A stretch of DNA of 64,000 nucleotides from the NCBI RefSeq assembly GCF_039928515.1, contig NZ_JBDSSZ010000150.1; one strand, written 5' to 3'. The notes beneath the pieces were generated by a model. That model made no database searches and was not told the origin of the DNA. It saw only the letters and a list, made by a program, of their open reading frames with translations. Shown here piece by piece: positions 52,288 through 60,308 of the stretch. A program made the position numbers and the translations under genes. Position 1 is the first letter of the stretch. Each line of letters starts with the position of its first letter. The stretch is from Capsulimonas sp039928515. Lineage in GTDB: Bacteria > Armatimonadota > Armatimonadia > Armatimonadales > Capsulimonadaceae.

Positions 52288-52460
52288 GGCCGGCGGTTGA
52301 AACCGCGCCTCCAAGTGCGCGGAAACCCACCTGCGTGGGTTACATCATCGGAAACGGCGCCGTCTTGCACAAGGCAAACAATAGACGGTATCGTCAAGGA
52401 TAATGTAGTCCACGAAGGTGGACTTTTGCGCTCTTATAGGCGCGGTTTCAACCGCCGGCC
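52288..52460. repeat. Long palindromic element, family A, copy 1
   Basis: Perfect 23-base inverted arms (52288-52310 and 52438-52460; core GGCGGTTGAAACCGCGCC) enclose two smaller hairpins, AACCCAC-CTGC-GTGGGTT near 52324 and GTCCAC-GAAG-GTGGAC near 52408. It fills the gap between isochorismatase and LacI genes. The same core appears in the element at 61621-61761. Confidence 0.85.
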
Positions 52461-52480
52461 TCTTCTTACGTTAAAATGGA

Positions 52481-53560
52481 CTATCCCTGCGCGCCCGCCG
52501 GGGCGGCGCATGAGTTTCGGATAATCAACTGGCCGGCCAGGGCGGCTTCGGCGTTGTCGCCGACGACCGTGGTTTCCTGATCGTGCATCAGATACAGCTG
52601 CTCCATCGCGACGACGGCAAGATCGGCGATCGGAGAGCGGAACGCCGTGAGCGGGGGCGTGAAGAACTCACTGATGTCCGGCGTGTCCTGGAAGGACACG
52701 AGGGACATGTCAACCGGGATGCGAACACCCATCTCGGCGAGGGTCTGCGCGGCGACAGCGGCGACCTTCTCATCGTAGCAGACAATGGCGGTCGGCTTCC
52801 GTCCGATGGGAACATCCGGGCCGGCGAGAGTGAAGATCGCTTTACGAACCTGAATGCGCAGGGTTGCTTCCGGAGTGATGTCGAAGGGAACGGTAAGGAG
52901 ATCGGCGGGATTGCCCTGGCGCTTGATCCACACCGCCTGCATCCCCTGGAGGCGCTGGCGGCTGACGCGCACGGAGCTCGCCGGCGCGATCATCGCGATG
53001 CGTCGATGCCCCAGGCTCCATAGATAGTCGCCCACTTCGCGTCCGGAGGCGAACTCGTTCGTGTGCGCCATGAAGAGCTCGCGCGGCGGATTGTCCACCT
53101 CGCCGATCATGACGCAGGGAATGGTGGCGCTGGCGGCTTCGCGCGGCAGCAGGGTGGAGGAAAGAAGGATCAAGCCCATGATGCCGATGGCGTCGAGCTT
53201 GGGAAGGTCGTCGGAGGTCAGCAGGCGCAAACCGAAATCATCCTCGGATTCGGCGCCGGAGGCTGCGGCGTGCTTGCGCAGAGCGGCCTGAAGGAACTGG
53301 ATGGCGTTGGCGGACGCCGAACTGTACTCCGGGTCCCAGATGCCGATAAACTGCTCGGTGCGCTGCCGGCGCAAGCGCTGGCTGCCGCGCGGCCGTCCGG
53401 ACCGGACCGGCGTGTAGTTCAGCATCTCCGCGACTTGCAGGACCTTGCGGCGCGTGTTGTCGCTGACAAACGTGCCGTTGTCACGGCCGCTGAGGACTGT
53501 CGAGACGACGCTCGGCGACACACCCGTCCGCTCGGCAATGTCCTTGAGTGTCACAGCCAT
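52481..53560 (-). CDS. LacI-family transcriptional regulator
   Basis: A 359-residue regulator. The helix-turn-helix is directly at the N terminus (TLKDIAERTGVSPSVVSTVL), the hinge follows (NYTPVRSGRPRGSQRLRRQ, longer and more basic than usual), and a sugar-binding-protein-like effector domain fills the rest (FIGIWDPEYSSASANAIQ). No sugar operon is adjacent, so its targets lie elsewhere or it acts on itself. It follows the malate dehydrogenase gene by 87 bases on the same strand. Confidence 0.9.
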   Translation of the reverse strand: MAVTLKDIAERTGVSPSVVSTVLSGRDNGTFVSDNTRRKVLQVAEMLNYTPVRSGRPRGSQRLRRQRTEQFIGIWDPEYSSASANAIQFLQAALRKHAAASGAESEDDFGLRLLTSDDLPKLDAIGIMGLILLSSTLLPREAASATIPCVMIGEVDNPPRELFMAHTNEFASGREVGDYLWSLGHRRIAMIAPASSVRVSRQRLQGMQAVWIKRQGNPADLLTVPFDITPEATLRIQVRKAIFTLAGPDVPIGRKPTAIVCYDEKVAAVAAQTLAEMGVRIPVDMSLVSFQDTPDISEFFTPPLTAFRSPIADLAVVAMEQLYLMHDQETTVVGDNAEAALAGQLIIRNSCAAPAGAQG

Positions 53561-53608
53561 TTACAGTTTCCTTCCCACCTTGAAGCCACATCCCCGTGCG
53601 CAGACAGT

Positions 53609-53639
53609 GCTCCCGAGACGCCAGGGATGTCTCGGGAGC
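53609..53639 (-). terminator. Hairpin between mdh and the LacI gene
   Basis: A perfect 11-bp stem (GCTCCCGAGAC with GTCTCGGGAGC) and a 9-base loop, nine bases past the mdh stop. No T run follows on the minus strand, so it may be a processing or stabilising structure rather than a terminator. Confidence 0.45.
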
Positions 53640-53647
53640 GGTTATTC

Positions 53648-54652
53648 TTACAGCTTGCCCAAAGTCTTCAGCGAATCGACGGTGCCCTGCACCTTGCTCG
53701 CCGATTCCTTGATGCCGGCAAGTTCAACATCCGTCAGAGTGACCAGTTTGCTCAGGTCGAAGATCTCCTCGGCGCCGGCGGCGCCCAGCTTCGTCGGAGC
53801 GCCGAAGTACAGATCGGAGACGCCGTACTCGCCGCTGAGCAGAACCGTGACGGCAAGAATGCGCTTGCGGTCCAGCAGGACGGCCTCGACCATTTCGGCG
53901 GTGGCGACGCCCGGAGCGTACCATGCGCTGGTGCCAATCAAGTTGGTCAGGATGCCGCCGCCTTGGCGGGTGTCGTCCTCAATTTTCTGAAGTTCAGCCT
54001 CACTGATCTTGCCGGCCTCCACCCACTGCTGGATCGGGATGCCGCCGACGGTGGTCAGGCTGCGCACGGGGACCATCTGGTCGCCGTGTCCGCCCAGGAC
54101 ATAGGCCTGGATATCTTCCACGGAAATCTTGAGCGCCGCCGCGATGTAGTTACGGTAGCGCGTGCTGTCCAGAACGCCGGCCTGTCCGATGACACGCTCC
54201 GACGGGAGTCCGGTCGCCTTCAGGGCGACATGGCACATGGCGTCGAGAGGGTTGGAAACCACAATGTAAACGGCGTCGGGCGACTGCGCGACGGCCTGCG
54301 CGGCGACGCTGGCGACGATATCGGCGTTCACCGCAAGCAGATCCTCACGGGACATGCCCGGCGAGCGCGGCCGGCCGGAGGTGATCACCACAACGTCGCT
54401 GCCGGCAGTGTCGGCATAGTCCGACGTTCCAAACAAACGGCCGTCGTAGCCGACGATCGGGGAGACCTGATTGAGGTCAAGCGCCTTACCCTGCGCCATC
54501 GAACCGGTTTTACGGGGGCGCTCCAGGGTCAAATCGTCCGGCAGATCCAGCAGAGTCACATCCGCGTACCCTTGCTGCGCCACATGAAACGCCACCGTGG
54601 CGCCCACATTTCCCGCTCCAATCACGGATACTTTCTTACGTCCAGCCGCCAT
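53648..54652 (-). CDS. mdh: Malate dehydrogenase (LDH-like type)
   Basis: A 334-residue NAD-dependent dehydrogenase converting malate to oxaloacetate in the TCA cycle. The nucleotide loop GAGNVGATVA, the substrate loop SGRPRSPGMSREDLL (Arg for malate specificity where lactate dehydrogenase has Gln), SNPLDAM and the catalytic histidine in LGGHGDQMVPV are all present. An insert around residues 37-48 (DDLTLERPRKTG) is longer than in most relatives. ATG 54652 has GAGG six bases before it; the frame runs on to 54796 without support. A consensus promoter lies 116 bases upstream. Confidence 0.92.
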   Translation of the reverse strand: MAAGRKKVSVIGAGNVGATVAFHVAQQGYADVTLLDLPDDLTLERPRKTGSMAQGKALDLNQVSPIVGYDGRLFGTSDYADTAGSDVVVITSGRPRSPGMSREDLLAVNADIVASVAAQAVAQSPDAVYIVVSNPLDAMCHVALKATGLPSERVIGQAGVLDSTRYRNYIAAALKISVEDIQAYVLGGHGDQMVPVRSLTTVGGIPIQQWVEAGKISEAELQKIEDDTRQGGGILTNLIGTSAWYAPGVATAEMVEAVLLDRKRILAVTVLLSGEYGVSDLYFGAPTKLGAAGAEEIFDLSKLVTLTDVELAGIKESASKVQGTVDSLKTLGKL

Positions 54653-54767
54653 AATGAGCCTCGTCTCCTGCGATATCAAATCGTCAAATTGGTAGGGATT
54701 TTTTCGCGCGCAATCTGTACGACTGTCGGGCGACAGCGCAAATGCATACGAAATTGTTCCGTCATTA

Positions 54768-54796
54768 AGTATAGATGGTTTGATTTTGTTTGTCAA
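54768..54796 (-). promoter_or_regulatory. Consensus promoter of mdh
   Basis: On the minus strand TTGACA (54796-54791) and TATACT (54773-54768) with a 17-base spacer. The start site should be near 54761, giving a leader of about 110 bases before the mdh ATG. Confidence 0.85.
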
Positions 54797-54831
54797 CCGT
54801 TTACGTAAGGCGCGGGGGTGGGCTTACACGC

Positions 54832-54859
54832 AAAAAAGCCCGGCCGAAGCCGGGCTTTC
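54832..54859 (-). terminator. Intrinsic terminator of csrA
   Basis: A 9-bp stem (AAGCCCGGC with GCCGGGCTT) and a CGAA loop; on the minus strand it is followed by six T residues. It separates csrA from the mdh promoter. Confidence 0.92.
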
Positions 54860-54891
54860 TCATTCTTATGTGGGCGTCGCCATGGCGACGT

Positions 54892-55137
54892 CTATTGTTT
54901 TTTCGCGGCGTTCGCGAAGGCGTCGCCGATCGCATCCAGTCCGGATGCGTCCTCAACAGACGCGGCCGCCCGGTTTTCCTGCTGAATCTGGAGATAAACT
55001 TCCTTACGGTGGACTGCGACGTCGCGCGGCGCGGATACCCCAAGGCGCACTTGATCTCCTCGGACCTCAATGACCGTGATCTCTACGTCATCGCCGATTT
55101 TGATGCTTTGATTGAGTCGTCGTGTTAATACCAGCAT
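54892..55137 (-). CDS. csrA: Carbon storage regulator CsrA
   Basis: An 81-residue RNA-binding regulator. The core MLVLTRRLNQSIKIGDDVEI, VRLGVSAPRDVAVHRKEVY is typical, including the arginine in the C-terminal strand used to hold GGA motifs. A tail of about 20 residues (VEDASGLDAIGDAFANAAKK) is longer than in E. coli. FliW, its protein antagonist, is encoded next to it, so flagellin-coupled control of translation is expected. The leader holds a hairpin presenting AGGGAG directly at the ribosome site, suitable for autoregulation. Confidence 0.95.
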   Translation of the reverse strand: MLVLTRRLNQSIKIGDDVEITVIEVRGDQVRLGVSAPRDVAVHRKEVYLQIQQENRAAASVEDASGLDAIGDAFANAAKKQ

Positions 55138-55264
55138 AGCGGCCCTCCCTGGCCCCTGATTTGGGTTGCGTCTCTATTCTTATTACTTATAGAAACGCGT
55201 ATTCCATAGAAATCATTCCCGATTCCTCGCATTATTACGCGTAGTTGTTTAGAATTTTCTAATC

Positions 55265-55756
55265 TTATCCCGCCGCAACGGCTTCGCGAGCCTGCGGAGC
55301 CGTCGATTCCTCGGCCGGGAGCAAGCGGTGGCGCAGGCCGTAATCGTCGCCGGCGACAATCACCTGGCGGGCGATATGCGCCACCGGGTTGATCGCGATC
55401 GGCGCCAGAAGGTTCGCCGTGATCCCAATCGGGTCACCGGTCGGAACCGTCAGCAGCGTATAAAGACGTGGTCCGAGCGGCGCCGCGCCGATTTCCAGAG
55501 CGTCCAAGTCGGCGTTTGCGATGCGAGGCGCATAGCCCGGGAAGAAATGGCGCGGCTCCGCGGTCAGAAACGCCAGCTTTTCGTCCTCCAGCGACTGCAG
55601 CCACAGAAACGGGCTGCTTTTGTCCTGGTTCGCCGAAGGGTGAGACACGAACGCAAAGCGCCGCTTCTCTTCAAATCCAGGAAGTCCGTCCGGGAAGGTG
55701 ATGATGCTGTTTTCGTCGATGTTGATCTGGCCGAATCGCGCTGTTTCGATCTGCAT
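55265..55756 (-). CDS. fliW: Flagellar assembly factor FliW
   Basis: A 163-residue protein with the family pattern IITFPDGLPGFEEKRRFAFV, PFLWLQSLEDEKLAFL, and VPTGDPIGITANLLAPIAIN near the end. FliW binds CsrA and releases it when flagellin binds FliW. It lies between flgL and csrA on the same strand, the common arrangement. The last 20 residues are an Ala/Glu-rich extension. Confidence 0.93.
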   Translation of the reverse strand: MQIETARFGQINIDENSIITFPDGLPGFEEKRRFAFVSHPSANQDKSSPFLWLQSLEDEKLAFLTAEPRHFFPGYAPRIANADLDALEIGAAPLGPRLYTLLTVPTGDPIGITANLLAPIAINPVAHIARQVIVAGDDYGLRHRLLPAEESTAPQAREAVAAG

Positions 55757-55805
55757 AAAATGACTTGCTCCTGCTCAGCCCGCCTGGGTGAGCGCTGGTA
55801 GAGAT

Positions 55806-55828
55806 CGCGCGGCCCACTAGGCCGCGCG
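55806..55828 (-). terminator. GC-rich hairpin between flgL and fliW
   Basis: A perfect 9-bp stem (CGCGCGGCC with GGCCGCGCG) around a 5-base loop, 27 bases past the flgL stop. No T run follows, so termination would be weak or the structure may protect the transcript end. Confidence 0.5.
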
Positions 55829-55854
55829 TAAGACTTAATTCAGAGAAAATGAGA

Positions 55855-56739
55855 TTACAGGTAATCCGCGAGGGTGTGCTGGAATCCCTTGGCGACCGCG
55901 ACCAGGGAGGCCTGATACACGTTCTGCGCGCTTTGCAGCTGCACGTAAGCCTGCGCCAGATCCACTTCCTCGACATTGGCGATGGCGTCCTTGTAGGAGC
56001 TTTCCGCCCGAGAAAGGTTCTGCGTGACGCTAGTCATCGTGTTGACCTGCGCGCCGATATTCGCCCGAACGGAGCTGACTGTGCTCAGGTTCGTGTCGAG
56101 CTTGCCCAGATCGCCCGACATGGCGTTGATGTCGCCGGACGCCAGGTTCGCCTTCAGATCTTTCAGTGTGGAAAACAGTCCGTCGAAGATCGTGCTTCCC
56201 GGAGTGCTGATCGTCAGGTTGTTGCTCTTGCCGACTGTGGCGGTCACGCTGCCGGTGTTTCCCTGATAAGCAGGTCCGGTCGAGTGCGCGGCGGCGTCAT
56301 CGATATAGGGCGCCGTCTTGGTCTGGCTCCCGCTGAAGAGATATTTCCCGTGGACATCCGCGTTGGCGGACTGAATGACCGACGAGATAATGCCGTCGAT
56401 CTGCAGGGACAGTGCGTTGAGGCTGTCCGGCGTCTGCGTGGAGTTGGCGCCGGCGCTGGCGATCTGGCGAGCCGTTCGGATGGCGTCGGCGACATCCGAG
56501 AGGGTGCTGTCGCTCGCGTTCAGGAACGTCTTCGCCTGGTTCGCGTTCGCCTGGTACTGGCTGTTGTCCACGAGGGACGCGCGCAGCGACATGGAGTAAG
56601 CGGCGCCCGCCGGGTCGTCCGAGGGGTTGTTCAGTTTTTTGCCGGTGGAGATCTCCGTGGAGACCGCGTTCAGGCTATTCAAACTCGTCTCGACGTTAGC
56701 GGCGAGCGTGGCCGAGATTAAACTATTGGTAACTCGCAT
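55855..56739 (-). CDS. flgL: Flagellar hook-filament junction protein FlgL
   Basis: A 294-residue flagellin-like junction protein. The N-terminal helix pair (MRVTNSLISATLAANVETSL, NAVSTEISTGKKLNNPSDDP) and the C-terminal AEVDLA-like segment (VEEVDLAQAYVQLQSAQNVY) form the D0/D1 coiled bundle. The central region (GKYLFSGSQTKTAPY) is the FlgL-specific part. It is exported through the flagellar channel. AGAGGA precedes the ATG, 19 bases after flgK. Confidence 0.93.
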   Translation of the reverse strand: MRVTNSLISATLAANVETSLNSLNAVSTEISTGKKLNNPSDDPAGAAYSMSLRASLVDNSQYQANANQAKTFLNASDSTLSDVADAIRTARQIASAGANSTQTPDSLNALSLQIDGIISSVIQSANADVHGKYLFSGSQTKTAPYIDDAAAHSTGPAYQGNTGSVTATVGKSNNLTISTPGSTIFDGLFSTLKDLKANLASGDINAMSGDLGKLDTNLSTVSSVRANIGAQVNTMTSVTQNLSRAESSYKDAIANVEEVDLAQAYVQLQSAQNVYQASLVAVAKGFQHTLADYL

Positions 56740-56758
56740 GGTTTATATTCCTCTTGAA

Positions 56759-58141
56759 TTAACGGCCGGAGAAGAGGTCGTTAATGAGTGTCCCGATCAT
56801 ATCGTCCATCGTCTTGACCACCTTGGCGGCGGCCTGGTATCCACGCTGATACTTCATCATGTTGATCATTTCGCCGTCCGTGGAGACGCCCGTGATCGAA
56901 GCCTTCTGCTGGGACAGCTGGCTCAAGCTGGAGTTGGAGCTGGCGGCCGATGTCTTAGCTGCGTCGGTACGGGCGCCCAGGTCCGCGATCCGCTGCTGGA
57001 AGAAGTCGCTGACAGTGTCTCCCGCAATCAGCCCTTGCTTCTGTACGCCGGCGAGTAGCGTGGCGTTCTGGCTGTCTCCAGGCGCGGGCTTGGTCGCCGG
57101 CGGGGCCGGCTTCGCGGCTGCGGCCAGCCGCAATGGACTTGCGGTCAGCTGAGTATTGACGGCGATCGTCGAAGCATCCGTTCCCGTGAAGAAAGCGATA
57201 TTCGTGCTGCCGTCGAGCCCGGAACCACCGCGGTGGATCGTGTTGATCGCATTGATCATCGTTCCCGCCACGCGGTCCAGATTGGCCTGGTATCCGGTCA
57301 CCAGCGCCTGCGACTTCTCAATGCCGGCGAGATCGCCGCCGGTCAGGTCGCCGCGCGCTGTCAAGCCGTCCGTTCCCGTCATGGTCACGGGGTAGAAGTC
57401 CGTGCCATTGACCAGGCTGCTTGAACCGATTGTCAGGTTCACGGTTCCGTCAGTTCGGTTGCTGATGCTGATGTTCGCAAGTTTCGAGACCTTATCGATC
57501 AGGATATCGCGCTGATCCAGCAGGTCGTTGGCGTCCAGATGCTGCGCCGTGGTCGAGCGGATCGTTACGTTCAAGTCGGCGATCTGGCTGCCGTAGCTGT
57601 TCAGTGCGCTGAGGCCAGCCGTCGCTTTGCTGACTAGCTGGTCGCTGATGACGGTGAGCGACTGCTGTGTCTGCTGAATGACCTGCGACATAGCGCTGGC
57701 CTTCTGCAGGATCGTGGCGCGGACGCCGGTATCCTCGGGGTTGCTTTCCAGGTTCGTAAAGCTCTGGAAAAATTGGTTCATCGCGTGGTCGATGCCGGTG
57801 TCCGACGGCTCCCCGAACGCGCCTTCCACTTGGTGCAGCGTATCGTAAGTAGACTGCTGCATCGTTTGCTGCGACGTGTTGTCGCGGATCTGCACGTTCA
57901 AAAACTCATCGGCGGCGCGTGTGATGCTCTGCGCCGTGACGCCGGTGCCGATCATGCCGACATGAGCCGAGCCGGACACGGGCGGAGGAGAATAAGGATC
58001 CGTTGTCTGCATATTCGCCGTCTGCACGGAGTAGCCCGGAGTATCGGCGTTGGCGATGTTGTGACCGGTGACGTTCTGGCCGACCTGCGCCGCGGCGAGG
58101 CCGCGTGAGCCGATCTCCAGACCAAAGAATGTTCCTGGCAT
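56759..58141 (-). CDS. flgK: Flagellar hook-associated protein FlgK
   Basis: A 460-residue hook-associated protein 1. The N terminus (FFGLEIGSRGLAAAQVGQNV, TGHNIANADTPGYSVQ) and the C terminus (SLSQLSQQKASITGVSTDGE, MINMMKYQRGYQAAAKVV) are characteristic, as is the LLDQRDILIDKVSKLA block. It is shorter than the 547 residues of Salmonella FlgK, with a reduced middle domain. AGAGGA precedes the ATG. Confidence 0.94.
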   Translation of the reverse strand: MPGTFFGLEIGSRGLAAAQVGQNVTGHNIANADTPGYSVQTANMQTTDPYSPPPVSGSAHVGMIGTGVTAQSITRAADEFLNVQIRDNTSQQTMQQSTYDTLHQVEGAFGEPSDTGIDHAMNQFFQSFTNLESNPEDTGVRATILQKASAMSQVIQQTQQSLTVISDQLVSKATAGLSALNSYGSQIADLNVTIRSTTAQHLDANDLLDQRDILIDKVSKLANISISNRTDGTVNLTIGSSSLVNGTDFYPVTMTGTDGLTARGDLTGGDLAGIEKSQALVTGYQANLDRVAGTMINAINTIHRGGSGLDGSTNIAFFTGTDASTIAVNTQLTASPLRLAAAAKPAPPATKPAPGDSQNATLLAGVQKQGLIAGDTVSDFFQQRIADLGARTDAAKTSAASSNSSLSQLSQQKASITGVSTDGEMINMMKYQRGYQAAAKVVKTMDDMIGTLINDLFSGR

Positions 58142-58156
58142 GTGTTGTTTCCTCTG

Positions 58157-58627
58157 TTAGGCGAGTCGGTCCAGCAGCAGTCGGCAGCCATTCAGGCTTC
58201 GCCCACCGTACAGGATATCTGCTTTGCGTCCCGCCTCCACAAAGAGGTCCAGCGTAAACGCAATATACTCAAGTTCGTTGTTGATCAGCCGCTCATTCTG
58301 GCGGCTGAGCTCCTGAATGCGATCCAGGGTCAAGCGAAGCGTGTCGCGCACATTCAAAAGCTGTCGGCGACTGCGCTCGGGCAGGTCGTCGACGATCTCG
58401 GACAGCACGATCGGCTCGTCGTCCTCGCCCCGGAACGCGGCTTGCCGCGCTTCCAGCTGAACTTCCAGCTGCGCCAGAAGCTGCGCATGCTCGGTTTGCG
58501 TATCGTAAAACCGCTTGCGGTCACAGGCGAGAAGCGCGCGCTGCTGTGTTTCCAGCAGACGGCAGTGACGCGATTGGAGCATCTGTTCATCGCGAAGCAC
58601 TTTGAGAATTTTCTGTGTGTCCGGCAT
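58157..58627 (-). CDS. flgN: FlgN-family flagellar export chaperone
   Basis: A 156-residue, mostly helical and acidic protein in the position of FlgN, directly before flgK. A central DDLPERSRRQLLNVRDTLRL and ELSRQNERLINNELEYIAF block with the asparagine-rich helix is typical. FlgN holds FlgK and FlgL before export. The ATG at 58627 gives the normal start (MPDTQKILKVLRDEQ); the frame extends to 58687. Confidence 0.82.
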   Translation of the reverse strand: MPDTQKILKVLRDEQMLQSRHCRLLETQQRALLACDRKRFYDTQTEHAQLLAQLEVQLEARQAAFRGEDDEPIVLSEIVDDLPERSRRQLLNVRDTLRLTLDRIQELSRQNERLINNELEYIAFTLDLFVEAGRKADILYGGRSLNGCRLLLDRLA

Positions 58628-58697
58628 AAGCTCGTTTCTTTCTGCGCCTTTCAGGGCTTTGTGAGTTCGAAAGCCCGGTAATCCCACGGGCTTTTCA

Positions 58698-59105
58698 TTA
58701 CTTTAATTGTCGGTTCTTCTGCGCCGCCGCATTAGGCTTCTCGGGTGATTTTCCGGCAATGTCGCTAGCTGTTACACCCGGCGACAGGACCGGCAAGCCG
58801 TCGGCGTCCACAATATCCTCGCGAGTTAACTGGGTATACATCATCTTCGCCAGCCCAAAGTCTCCGCGATCGGACATCGTCTCGGAAACCTTCTGATCGA
58901 TCAGTTCCTGAAAGGTCTGCTGCTGATCGCCTTCGTCCTTGAGCAGCGTGCTCTTGGGGATGGACTTGCGCATTTCTTTGAACATCAGGTCCAGAAAATA
59001 GCTTTCGAACTGTTGGCAAGCCTTCTTCAAGTCGGCGGGCTGTTTCGCATGCGGCGCATCCGTCAACGGCGGACTGGACGGCGCGTTCAGGGGAGTGAGT
59101 TCCAT
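58698..59105 (-). CDS. flgJ: Rod-binding protein FlgJ, N-terminal domain only
   Basis: A 135-residue protein corresponding to the rod-binding half of FlgJ: KKACQQFESYFLDLMFKEMR, STLLKDEGDQQQTFQELIDQ and GLAKMMYTQLTRED. The muramidase domain found in enterobacterial FlgJ is absent, as in many other phyla, so a separate enzyme must open the peptidoglycan. Its ATG overlaps the TAA of flgI. Confidence 0.9.
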   Translation of the reverse strand: MELTPLNAPSSPPLTDAPHAKQPADLKKACQQFESYFLDLMFKEMRKSIPKSTLLKDEGDQQQTFQELIDQKVSETMSDRGDFGLAKMMYTQLTREDIVDADGLPVLSPGVTASDIAGKSPEKPNAAAQKNRQLK

Positions 59106-60214
59106 TAAAGCACCTCAATCTCGGCGTGCAGCGCGCCGGCTTCCTTCATTGCCTGAAGGATCGAGATGAGATCGCGCGGCGTGACGCCTAGCGCGTTCAG
59201 CGATTTGACGACTTTGTCCAGCGTCGTGCCGCCGGTGACCTTCATCAGCCGGTTATCGCCTTCTTTCGTCTGGATGATCTTGCGCGGCTCCACCACGGTC
59301 TTTCCGCCGCTCAGCGGCGCCGGCTGCGAGATGATGGGATCGTTGGTCACGGAAATGGTGAGATTGCCGTGGGCGATGGCGCAGGGCGTGATCGTGGCGT
59401 TACCGCCCATGACCACGGTCCCGGTCCGCTCATTGACGACGATCTTCGCGACTTCGTCGGTATCGACCGGCGTGTCTTCTAATTCGGCGATCATGTTGAC
59501 CGTATCGGCTCCCAAGGCAAAATCCACCTGGATCGTCCCGGCGTCCATGGCGCGAGCTCCCGTGGCGCCGAGCGGTAAATGCCGCGCGATCGCTTTCGCG
59601 GCGCGCACCGCCGTGGTGAAATCGGGCTGATTCAGAATGACCGAGACGGAGTGAGCTTCGGCGCCGGCAAACGTCATCGGCACTTCCTGCTCGACCAAAG
59701 CGCCGGCGGGAATGCGGCCGGCCGTAACATGGTTCTTCGTGACCGACCCGCCCGCGCCGCCGCCTCCCACAAATCCGCCGACCGAGACGGAGCCTTGCGC
59801 CGCCGCGTAAACCTTACCGTCCGCCGCCTGGAGCGGCGTTTGGAGCAGCGTGCCGCCTTGCAGCGACTTGGCGTCGCCCAGGCTGCTGACGGTGACATCA
59901 ATCGTACTGCCGTTCTTCACGAACGCCGGCAGCGACGCCGTCACCATGACCGCCGCGACATTCTTCAATTTCATGGACGCCGCGGAGGAGTTCACCCCGA
60001 ACTTCGCGAGCATGGACGCCACCGCCTGCGGCGTGAACGACGACCCCGTACCATCCCCCGTGCCGTCCAGTCCAATGACCAGGCCATAGCCGATCAACTG
60101 GTTCGACCGGACGCCCTGCACCACTCCGATATCTTTCAACCGGGCCTGCGCATGAACGGCGGAGCCGCCCGCAGTGAGCGCGAGCAATGTAAAGAGTGCG
60201 AATGTATTTTTCAT
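59105..60214 (-). CDS. flgI: Flagellar P-ring protein FlgI
   Basis: A 369-residue periplasmic protein forming the P ring around the rod. The signal peptide (MKNTFALFTLLALTAGGSAVHA) is followed by RLKDIGVVQGVRSNQLIGYG, LVIGLDGTGDG, and the highly conserved C-terminal segment TTLDKVVKSLNALGVTPRDL. No ribosome site precedes the ATG. A terminator after flgH and a sigma-28-like promoter at 60223-60250 directly upstream suggest its own transcript, starting almost at the ATG. Confidence 0.95.
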   Translation of the reverse strand: MKNTFALFTLLALTAGGSAVHAQARLKDIGVVQGVRSNQLIGYGLVIGLDGTGDGTGSSFTPQAVASMLAKFGVNSSAASMKLKNVAAVMVTASLPAFVKNGSTIDVTVSSLGDAKSLQGGTLLQTPLQAADGKVYAAAQGSVSVGGFVGGGGAGGSVTKNHVTAGRIPAGALVEQEVPMTFAGAEAHSVSVILNQPDFTTAVRAAKAIARHLPLGATGARAMDAGTIQVDFALGADTVNMIAELEDTPVDTDEVAKIVVNERTGTVVMGGNATITPCAIAHGNLTISVTNDPIISQPAPLSGGKTVVEPRKIIQTKEGDNRLMKVTGGTTLDKVVKSLNALGVTPRDLISILQAMKEAGALHAEIEVL

Positions 60215-60222
60215 TGATTTGA

Positions 60223-60250
60223 TTATTGGTAGAAATACCGGGTTTCTTTA
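60223..60250 (-). promoter_or_regulatory. Sigma-28-like promoter of flgI
   Basis: On the minus strand TAAAGAAA, 12 bases, then ACCAATAA (six of eight matches to GCCGATAA). Same spacing as the promoters of flgG and flgF. The predicted start lies one or two bases before the flgI ATG. Confidence 0.6.
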
Positions 60251-60257
60251 GAGGGTT

Positions 60258-60298
60258 CTAAAAAGAAACGCCGGGCGATGAAAATCACCCGGCGTTTC
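60258..60298 (-). terminator. Intrinsic terminator between flgH and flgI
   Basis: A 15-bp stem with one wobble pair (GAAACGCCGGG...CCCGGCGTTTC) and a 4-base loop, followed on the minus strand by five T residues. It lies 11 bases past flgH and splits the flagellar gene run into two transcripts. Confidence 0.85.
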
Positions 60299-60308
60299 CA
60301 TCTATTGT

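Noticed and set aside
52251..52397. Upstream extension of the isochorismatase-like frame
   Set aside because: The extra 49 codons are read through the palindromic element; family proteins begin at the ATG 52250.
53063..54808. Plus-strand frame of 581 codons opposite LacI and mdh
   Set aside because: It spans two genes with strong family matches on the other strand and even their intergenic gap; composition is that of an antisense shadow.
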